From NCBI GenBank assembly GCA_029939875.1, contig JAOZSC010000208.1:1-5479 (forward strand): a stretch of 5,479 bases of DNA, written 5' to 3'. The notes under the pieces were generated by a model. It did no database searches and was not told the DNA's origin. It saw only the letters and a program-made list of their open reading frames with translations. This DNA comes from Desulfobacterales bacterium. Lineage in GTDB: Bacteria; Desulfobacterota; Desulfobacteria; Desulfobacterales; JAFDCJ01. Shown here piece after piece: positions 1 to 4,295 of this stretch (the first letter of the stretch is position 1; each line of letters opens with the position of its first letter). The translations under genes were made by a program, and so were the position numbers.

Positions 1-181
1 TGTCGATAAAGTGCCCGGGGGCATCCACATGGGTGCCGGAGTGTACACTGCAGCAAATCCGCGAAACGTTGCAGTCGTCTCCCGCTGAAATAGAGCGATA
101 ACGTTCCAGCTCAATTGGAGGGTCGCCCGGCCACACCGGCATCCCGGGGCTGACCGGCACCGAGATGTCGAAAATCTTCAA
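1..181 (-). CDS. Cyclase / arylformamidase-family metal hydrolase, N-terminal part (runs off the left edge)
   Basis: Sixty codons are readable from a TTG at 181 to the window edge. The protein opens with a beta strand (KIFDISVPVSPGMPVWPGD) and continues to the diagnostic HxGTHxDxPxHF motif. The key residues visible are H47, G49, T50, H51, D53, P55, H57 and F58. This is the signature of the cyclase family (PF04199), which includes kynurenine formamidase (KynB) and isatin hydrolase; the His/Asp residues bind the catalytic divalent metal. The family usually has about 200-270 residues, so most of the gene lies outside. TTG at 181 is chosen because an AGGGGGG Shine-Dalgarno-like run (190-196) sits 8 nt upstream. 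Another in-frame TTG at 199 lies upstream of that run, and a stop occurs at 206-208. The exact substrate cannot be told from this fragment. It is transcribed away from the carbohydrate genes and is probably unrelated to them. Confidence 0.9.
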   Translation of the reverse strand, partial: MKIFDISVPVSPGMPVWPGDPPIELERYRSISAGDDCNVSRICCSVHSGTHVDAPGHFID

Positions 182-216
182 TGGTCTTTCCCCCCTCAAA
201 TTACATCAAATGATTG

Positions 217-245
217 TTGACAGCGCACGTGGGCTTGCCGACAAT
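217..245 (+). promoter_or_regulatory. Weak candidate plus-strand promoter, face to face with the minus-strand one
   Basis: TTGACA at 217-222 and GACAAT at 240-245 (4/6 to TATAAT) are separated by exactly 17 bp. Transcription would start near 252 and run toward the gene at 650, leaving a leader of about 400 nt. I saw no better -35/-10 pair between 300 and 649. The match may be chance. Confidence 0.25.
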
Positions 246-250
246 GCGCC

Positions 251-281
251 ATTATCTATCTTTTGACTTCAATTTTGTCAA
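251..281 (-). promoter_or_regulatory. Candidate sigma-70 promoter for the cyclase-family gene
   Basis: On the minus strand a perfect TTGACA (281-276) is followed by GATAAT (256-251, 5/6 to consensus) at a 19-bp spacing, or by TAGATA (258-253) at 17 bp. The start of transcription would fall near 244, giving a leader of about 60 nt before the TTG start at 181. The boxes are seen; promoter use is inferred. Confidence 0.5.
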
Positions 282-439
282 GGGTTTTGGCATTTTAAAG
301 CGCCATGGACAAATCACCAGGTTTTCCCGGTTCGGGAGCCGTTTCAGGCTTCGAAGTGTCAATCGGACAACGATTCGCCAGCGCTGCTCCTGAATCCCCG
401 GATGGGATTTGTTTGCAATGCGGTTAAATCCTGTGATAT

Positions 440-469
440 GAACCCAATTGAATAAAACTCAATTGGTTC
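440..469. repeat. Imperfect inverted repeat (hairpin) next to heptamers
   Basis: GAACCCAATTGA (440-451) and TCAATTGGTTC (459-469) pair over 11 bp with one bulged C around a 7-nt loop. No T-run follows on either side, so it does not look like an intrinsic terminator. It directly abuts the heptamer run at 469-496, and the two may form one repeat unit. Confidence 0.6.
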
Positions 470-496
470 GTTGTCCATTGCCCGTTGTCCGTTGCC
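469..496 (+). repeat. Four tandem heptamers, consensus CRTTGYC
   Basis: Four consecutive 7-mers fit CRTTGYC. Read as 14-mers, copies 469-482 and 483-496 differ at one base only (A477 versus G491). Function unknown. A different heptad-type repeat recurs downstream of the next gene (2064-2182), so short 7-bp-periodic repeats occupy intergenic sites on both sides of it. Confidence 0.7.
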
Positions 497-560
497 TATC
501 AAACGGAATAAGGCCTGATTCTTATATTCTTGCGGATCACGGCAAGATAAATTCGATCAG

Positions 561-578
561 CAATGCTTACAATGCTTA
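561..578 (+). repeat. Perfect tandem 9-mer CAATGCTTA x2
   Basis: CAATGCTTA occurs at 561-569 and again at 570-578, about 70 bp before the ATG at 650. Directly repeated boxes close to a start codon can be regulator binding sites, but no known regulator motif was recognised. The repeat is seen; any role is speculative. Confidence 0.5.
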
Positions 579-613
579 ACCTTACCACAGACGACAAACA
601 ATAAACCATGGAC

Positions 614-636
614 GATTGTGCGCTTATCGCACAATC
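614..636 (+). promoter_or_regulatory. Perfect 9-bp stem-loop just before the ribosome-binding site of the 650 gene
   Basis: GATTGTGCG (614-622) and CGCACAATC (628-636) are exact reverse complements around the 5-nt loop CTTAT. The stem ends 1 nt before the AGGA ribosome-binding site (638-641). If translation starts at 650, this is a leader hairpin that could affect ribosome access or mRNA stability, or a dyad operator in DNA. If translation starts at 608, it lies inside codons 3-10. Confidence 0.6.
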
Positions 637-637
637 C

Positions 638-641
638 AGGA
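638..641 (+). promoter_or_regulatory. Ribosome-binding site that favours the ATG at 650
   Basis: AGGA at 638-641 lies 8 nt before ATG 650. The in-frame ATG at 608 is preceded by an A-rich stretch (ACAATAAACC) without a Shine-Dalgarno match. The recognisable family sequence (PPLLLIPVE) also begins only four residues after the 650 start. Confidence 0.65.
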
Positions 642-649
642 TTAACCGC

Positions 650-2053
650 ATGACGTCAAGCCCCCCCCTTTTGCTGATTCCGGTGGAAAACCAGGTACGC
701 GAACTGGATGCCAAGCTACTACTGGCCTGCGTTGCGGCCCAACGAGAGCTGCCATCCATCATTGGGGACAAACGGGAATTGGAATCCCGCATTGCATCTT
801 TTCCGCGCAGCATATTTCTGTCCAAGTCGCTGAGGATCGGCAAACGCAAATTCTTCCCGATTTCGCGTCAACTCGGCCATGAAATCGTGGCCTGGGATGA
901 AGAAGCGCTGGTGCACCTACCGGCGGAGACCTATTTCTCGCGCCGTCTTTCGCCCGTGGGAATGGAGCATGTATCGCATCTGTTTGCCTGGGGTGAGGAC
1001 AATGCCGAGCTGTGGCGGCAGTATCCCCACCTGCCAGCTGGCATGCCGATTCATGTCACCGGCAATCCCAGGGGGGATTTGTTGCGACCTGAAATTCGGA
1101 CATTCTACCAAAAGGAAGCTGAACAGATCCGCAGCACTTATGGTGAGTTCATCCTCATCAATACCAATTTCAATCATGTCAACGCATTTTATCCGTCTCA
1201 AAATCTGTTTCAACCTCCCAATAAACCGGGAGAAGAGCCCCAGTTCGGACAGGCTGCCCGGGGGATGACCCGTGAGTATGCCGAAGGATTCCGGGATCAC
1301 AAACAGGCCATTCTTGAAGACTTTAAGGAGCTTATCCCGGCCCTGGATGCATCATTTCCGGGCTATACGATCGTCGTCAGACCCCATCCTACCGAAAATC
1401 ATGAAATTTATCACAGTATCGCCGCAAGATGTCAGCGAGTCAAAGTCACCAATGAGGGCAATGTCGTCCCCTGGTTAATGGCCACCCGAACCCTCATTCA
1501 TAACGGCTGCACCACGGGGGTAGAAGCCTATGCCATGTGTGTGCCCGCCATTTCATTTCGGGCGACGGTCAACGATTACTATGATGACGGTTTTTACAGG
1601 CTGCCCAACCGCCTGAGCCACCAGAGTTTCGATTTTGATCAACTCAGAAAAATACTGCAGGACATTCTTGCCGGCCAGCGCGGCATTGTGGACGATGATG
1701 AAACAAAAGCGCTGCTGGATCGTCACCTGGCGGCCCAAAACGGGCCATTGGCCTGTGAGCGAATTGTTGATGTTTTGCTAAAAATCGCGGATGTGTTCTC
1801 CCGATCACCGGGACCGACTTTGCCGGATCGGGTGAAGGGGCGTCTTAAGGCAACACAGCGCCGCCTGCGGCAAGGTTTTAAATCATACCTTCCCGATTCA
1901 CCCAAATCACGTAAATTTCAGCGTCATCGCTATCCAAAAATTTCTCCGCAGCAATTGGATGCCCGCCTGTCTCGATTCCTGCAGATCCTCGGCGACGATG
2001 GGAAGCTGCAGCTGGAACAGGTTTCTCATAAACTCTTTAAAATCAGCGCCTGA
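650..2053 (+). CDS. Surface carbohydrate biosynthesis protein (TIGR04396-like)
   Basis: 467 residues from ATG 650 (481 if ATG 608 is used). The start IPVENQVRELDAK, followed by SFPRSIFLSKS and WDEEALVHLP, matches what I recall of the family named surface carbohydrate biosynthesis protein, found in loci for sialic-acid-like and other surface glycans. From residue 136 come VTGNPRGDLLRPE, then RPHPTEN (244-250) and HNGCTTGVEA (284-293). The last two resemble the donor-side loops of GT-B-fold transferases (an xPH turn, then small residues plus Glu). No signal peptide or membrane span is seen, so it is probably cytoplasmic. After about residue 385 follows a strongly basic, Arg/Lys-rich tail of roughly 80 residues that could contact membrane or nucleotide-sugar complexes. 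The catalytic reaction is not established. The next gene starts more than 800 bp downstream, so a shared operon is doubtful. Base composition appears more G/C-rich than in the genes at 2872 and 4296. Confidence 0.9.
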   Translation: MTSSPPLLLIPVENQVRELDAKLLLACVAAQRELPSIIGDKRELESRIASFPRSIFLSKSLRIGKRKFFPISRQLGHEIVAWDEEALVHLPAETYFSRRLSPVGMEHVSHLFAWGEDNAELWRQYPHLPAGMPIHVTGNPRGDLLRPEIRTFYQKEAEQIRSTYGEFILINTNFNHVNAFYPSQNLFQPPNKPGEEPQFGQAARGMTREYAEGFRDHKQAILEDFKELIPALDASFPGYTIVVRPHPTENHEIYHSIAARCQRVKVTNEGNVVPWLMATRTLIHNGCTTGVEAYAMCVPAISFRATVNDYYDDGFYRLPNRLSHQSFDFDQLRKILQDILAGQRGIVDDDETKALLDRHLAAQNGPLACERIVDVLLKIADVFSRSPGPTLPDRVKGRLKATQRRLRQGFKSYLPDSPKSRKFQRHRYPKISPQQLDARLSRFLQILGDDGKLQLEQVSHKLFKISA

Positions 2054-2063
2054 CCAACGAACA

Positions 2064-2182
2064 AGACGAACGTTGAAAATTGGACAAATGAACGTCCAAC
2101 ATCGAATGTTGACTGAAAAAAAGGAAATAGTCATTCAATGTTCGGTATTGTTTTTCTCATTTGGCGTTGGACGTTCAATGTT
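2064..2182. repeat. Heptad-periodic inverted repeat block downstream of the 650 gene
   Basis: Degenerate 7-mers fitting TSRAYRT occur back to back: on the minus strand at 2092-2112 (three units, with weaker ones down to 2064), and on the plus strand at 2135-2141 and 2168-2181. Because the orientations oppose, the block forms inverted repeats. Arms 2089-2108 and 2158-2177 match at 17 of 20 positions with a perfect 10-bp core (AACGTCCAAC, 2091-2100; GTTGGACGTT, 2166-2175). An inner pair, 2098-2108 with 2132-2142, matches at 10 of 11. An RNA of this block would fold into a long hairpin, possibly serving as transcript-end stabiliser, but there is no clear terminator T-run. It ends exactly where the group II intron begins. 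Confidence 0.7.
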
Positions 2183-2231
2183 GTCGAGTAGGCCAGGCAG
2201 CTTCCATTTTTGTTGCCACCAAGCCCCTCAC
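2183..2231 (-). ncRNA. Group II intron domain VI and 3' splice end
   Basis: The arms GGTGGC and GCTGCC pair (with two G-U wobbles), extended by GGC with GCC below a small internal loop. The unpaired A opposite position 2189, in CCTACTC, is the expected branch-point adenosine and lies 7 nt from the proposed 3' end at 2183, the spacing usual for these introns. The flank past the splice site, from 2182 down, is the heptad repeat block. Confidence 0.7.
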
Positions 2232-2395
2232 AGAACCGAGCAAGCGGATTTCCCATACATCCGGCTCTTCGGGTAATCGTTCAGATAGCATGCCCGCAAG
2301 TTGTCCACATCCGTTATATGATGATACAGCGACGTGAACACCACATCCGGCTGCTTGCAGGCTCTTTGTCCTATCCGTTTTAGGTCAGTTGCCAT
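2228..2395 (-). pseudogene. Remnant of group II intron reverse transcriptase/maturase (N-terminus only)
   Basis: From ATG 2395 the minus strand reads MATDLKRIGQ, then VVFTSLYHHITDVDNLRACY up to 2285. The phrase FTSLYHHITDVDNLRACY is characteristic of the extreme N-terminus of LtrA-type intron-encoded reverse transcriptases. The family then normally continues into the RT0-RT7 palm, the X/thumb domain and often an HNH endonuclease, about 400-600 residues in all. Here the frame passes at once into domain IV/V RNA sequence and stops at 2228, so all catalytic RT motifs (including YADD) are absent. A longer open frame upstream to ATG 2437 exists, but the added residues are not family-like. The remnant cannot be active; mobility or splicing would need a maturase supplied in trans. 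Confidence 0.85.
2232..2267 (-). ncRNA. Group II intron domain V (catalytic hairpin)
   Basis: The minus strand opens with GAGCCGGATG, has a GGAAAT loop region and closes with CTCGGTTCT, the layout of domain V with the AGC catalytic triad in its first strand and a GNRA-type GAAA loop. The lower stem (GAGCCG with CGGTTC) pairs with one G-U. Pairing in the upper stem is weaker than in usual domain V (several mismatches or wobbles), which hints at decay. Confidence 0.78.
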
Positions 2396-2740
2396 CGAAA
2401 TCCACTCTTTGCATAGTGCTGATGTTTCTCCTTTCACGGGTGATTAACCGTGGGAACCTTCGCTCAGCGGAAATTAGCCGTTTCATCGCTAAACCTTTGC
2501 GGTCCTACCGGTTCCCATCCCTCGCATCGGCGTCTTTTGGCCACCACCTTTTACGTTGGCTGGCCATACTCAGCCACTATTGCTCCGATCCGCAATGTTT
2601 CACCCTGAACCGTTGGGGCCTTCCGATGTTCACCTGGTTACTCCGTCATCGTTGTCCAAAGTGTTCCATGTTCCTCCTTCATTTGGCTTGCACTTTGGCC
2701 GGTTCTTGTGATAAATATCACCCTGTTTGATCGTGCTATT

Positions 2741-2871
2741 TTGATACAGTCCGGATACGTACGATTCCAGACCTATTGAGTAAAAGTTTGAAAGGCGGGC
2801 TACCGGGACTATGGCGTTGAATACGCTTGCTAAATACCCGATAAAGATAAAAGTCCAAGAAGATAACAAAT
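2741..2871 (+). other. Leader region between the intron remnant and the 2872 gene
   Basis: This stretch is the 5' flank of the intron (minus sense) and the leader of the next plus-strand gene. It shows no coding signature. The heptad sequences that flank the intron's other end are not found here, so either the intron's 5' end is lost or this flank was rearranged. Confidence 0.6.
2817..2845 (+). promoter_or_regulatory. Weak candidate promoter of the 2872 gene
   Basis: TTGAAT (2817-2822) and GATAAA (2840-2845), each 4/6 to consensus, are 17 bp apart and would start transcription about 20 nt before the ATG. The ribosome-binding site there is poor (AAGAAG near 2857-2862), so expression may be modest. 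If real, this gene is transcribed independently of the one at 650. Confidence 0.3.
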
Positions 2872-4146
2872 ATGTATCTGTTTTTAGTAAGGCATTTTAA
2901 CGACATAGACCACATCACGCCGGTCGCCTGGAAGATGAAAACAGATGGTTATCCGGTGGCGGTGTATTGTATGAACCCGCGCTACGATATTGCCAACGAT
3001 TATCGCCTTGAGTTTATAAAAAAAAAGGGGGTTGTGGTTGATTATCTTTACACGGCCTATCGGCAAGGCGATCCGTTTTATAAATTCCTGCAGTGGTTGA
3101 TGAATAAAAGCGTCGGCATCCAGGCAAGTGTTCGGGCCAACAATCGCGGGCCTGCGTACATTTCGTCTAAAGTGTTCGAACAACCGGCTATGATTGCAGG
3201 CAAACTTGCCTATAAACTTATGCGCAAAATGTATTATCATACCGGGTGGGCACGATCTATTTTAAAGCAAACCGCGGCGAGGGTTGTCTGCTTTGATTAC
3301 GTCATGCCAAGGCTTTACGTTGTTGATGCTTTTTTGAAGGCCGCAAAAGAAATGTCGGTGCCGACCGTGGCACTGCCGCATGGTATTCAATTATATACAA
3401 ATGAAGTCACGAAGCCTAAATCGACGGATACACGGCGGTTTACCAAATTCAACCGCTTCGACTATATTATTGCACCCAATCAGCTACGAAAAGAGATTCT
3501 CATTAAATCCGGAGTTGCCGGTGAAAAAATTACCGTGCTCGGCAGCGCCAGATACTGCAGTGAATGGCTGGAACAAAATAATAAAATTGTGCCCAAAGTA
3601 ATGGATAACAATGGCAGCAGTTCGGAGAAATTAAAAGTTGTTCTCATGTCGTCCAAACCGCAATGCAGCATGGATGTAGCAAGGATGATAAATACATTTG
3701 GCATATTGGCCGATCTGGATGAAATTGAAGCCTGCATAAAGCCGCATACTCGAATTGGTGGCAGTAGGGATATATTTGAAAATATTCAGTTGCCGAATGT
3801 CTCTCACGTTCTTACTGCGGAATTGTGCGAGTGGGCCGATGTCATGCTGGTCGTGGGTTCAAGCGTCATTACCGAAGCGCTGATGAGAGGCAAGCCTGCG
3901 CTTTACCTCAAGTATTTGCATGCAAACACGACACTGCCCGAAGAAATGGGTGCCTGTTGGATAATACACAATGAGGCTGAATTAAAGGGTGCTTTATTGT
4001 CTTTGCATACTGACAAAACACAGGTACCGTATGAAGAGAAGAATATCGTCAGATTCATTTCAGAAATTGTGCATGGCGGTGCCGCCAGCAGTGATGTGCT
4101 GGAGGAATACAAAAAATTCATTGTCAGTTGCGCATCAAATGCCTGA
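2872..4146 (+). CDS. GT-B-like glycosyl/glycerophosphotransferase-type protein, surface polysaccharide (copy 1)
   Basis: 424 residues with no signal peptide or clear membrane span. ATG 2872 is the first possible start: an in-frame stop lies about 25 nt upstream. The N-terminal half has a Rossmann-like opening (MYLFLVRHFNDIDHITP; VAVYCMNP at 29-36) and VVCFDYVMPR (138-147), followed by ALPHG (167-171). The C-terminal half has VLGSARYC (222-229), KPHTR (290-294), a GSS..TEAL patch (329-337) and GKPALYL (340-346). The order xPH, then Ser-Ser, Glu and GKP, resembles the donor half of GT-B enzymes such as CDP-glycerol glycerophosphotransferases and capsule (KpsC/KpsS-like) transferases. Family membership at that level is inference and the substrate is unknown. 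Its closest visible relative is the inverted gene at 4296-5479. Both look richer in A/T than the 650 gene, fitting separate acquisition. Confidence 0.88.
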   Translation: MYLFLVRHFNDIDHITPVAWKMKTDGYPVAVYCMNPRYDIANDYRLEFIKKKGVVVDYLYTAYRQGDPFYKFLQWLMNKSVGIQASVRANNRGPAYISSKVFEQPAMIAGKLAYKLMRKMYYHTGWARSILKQTAARVVCFDYVMPRLYVVDAFLKAAKEMSVPTVALPHGIQLYTNEVTKPKSTDTRRFTKFNRFDYIIAPNQLRKEILIKSGVAGEKITVLGSARYCSEWLEQNNKIVPKVMDNNGSSSEKLKVVLMSSKPQCSMDVARMINTFGILADLDEIEACIKPHTRIGGSRDIFENIQLPNVSHVLTAELCEWADVMLVVGSSVITEALMRGKPALYLKYLHANTTLPEEMGACWIIHNEAELKGALLSLHTDKTQVPYEEKNIVRFISEIVHGGAASSDVLEEYKKFIVSCASNA

Positions 4147-4295
4147 AGCTTGCACGCGAATTGCAACTGCACATCGGGTGATTCATTTTTCAACATCAAC
4201 TGAAAGGGGCGTGTGATTAAAAATTCAGGTATCATAAATGATATGATCTTCAGTGTCGTCAGATATGGTAACGTGGTGGGTAGTCGCAGCTTCGT
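4147..4295. other. Short spacer between convergent genes, no strong terminator
   Basis: The stop codons of the two homologous genes face each other across 149 bp. The only dyad seen is TATCAT-AA-ATGATA (4230-4243). On the minus strand it is followed after a few bases by a TTTTT run (complement of 4219-4223), which could be a very weak terminator for the 4296 gene. No G/C-rich hairpin is present, so the transcripts may overlap. Confidence 0.4.

Larger units (their letters stand above)
182..649. other. Intergenic region between the cyclase-family gene and the surface carbohydrate gene
   Basis: About 470 bp without a convincing protein gene. It contains face-to-face promoter-like boxes (217-281), an imperfect hairpin (440-469), a run of four heptamers (469-496), a doubled 9-mer (561-578) and a perfect stem-loop (614-636). 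The genes on either side are transcribed divergently, so the control signals of both should lie here. Confidence 0.8.
2183..2740 (-). mobile_element. Group II intron with internally deleted reverse transcriptase (5' end approximate)
   Basis: The minus strand shows the 3' part of a bacterial group II intron: a domain V hairpin (2232-2267), domain VI with a bulged A, and an end ...CTACTCGAC at 2183, fitting the AY 3' terminus. Upstream lies the start of the intron-encoded protein (2285-2395), preceded by structured RNA. Complementary arms there include 2451-2458 with 2510-2517 (8 bp), 2656-2663 with 2691-2698 (8 bp), and GTGATA/TATCAC at 2708-2721. These fit domains I-III. The 5' boundary is uncertain: no GUGYG start is seen, so 2740 is a guess and the element may be truncated. 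It lies antisense to the flanking plus-strand genes and so would not be spliced from their transcripts. The class is not assigned. Confidence 0.82.

Noticed and set aside
304..426. 40-codon plus-strand reading frame beginning ATGGACAAATC
   Set aside because: No ribosome-binding site, no recognisable sequence, and low-complexity composition; a chance frame is more likely.
440..469. Hairpin as an intrinsic terminator
   Set aside because: No T-run follows on either strand, and it lies upstream of, not after, a gene.
469..496. Heptamer run as a CRISPR array
   Set aside because: Units are 7 bp without spacers; no repeat-spacer structure is present anywhere in the window.
608..649. Use of ATG 608 as the start of the surface carbohydrate protein
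   Set aside because: No Shine-Dalgarno match, a perfect hairpin lies in the added codons, and the family-like sequence starts just after ATG 650. Kept only as an alternative.
1959..2276. Plus-strand 105-residue frame over the end of the 650 gene and the repeats
   Set aside because: It is out of frame with the real gene and runs through heptad repeats and intron domain V/VI.
2389..2730. Plus-strand 113-residue frame across the intron
   Set aside because: It lies antisense to structured group II intron RNA and has no protein-family features.
2630..2869. Minus-strand 79-residue frame at the 5' side of the intron
   Set aside because: It overlaps intron RNA helices and the leader of the 2872 gene; no ribosome-binding site or known motif.
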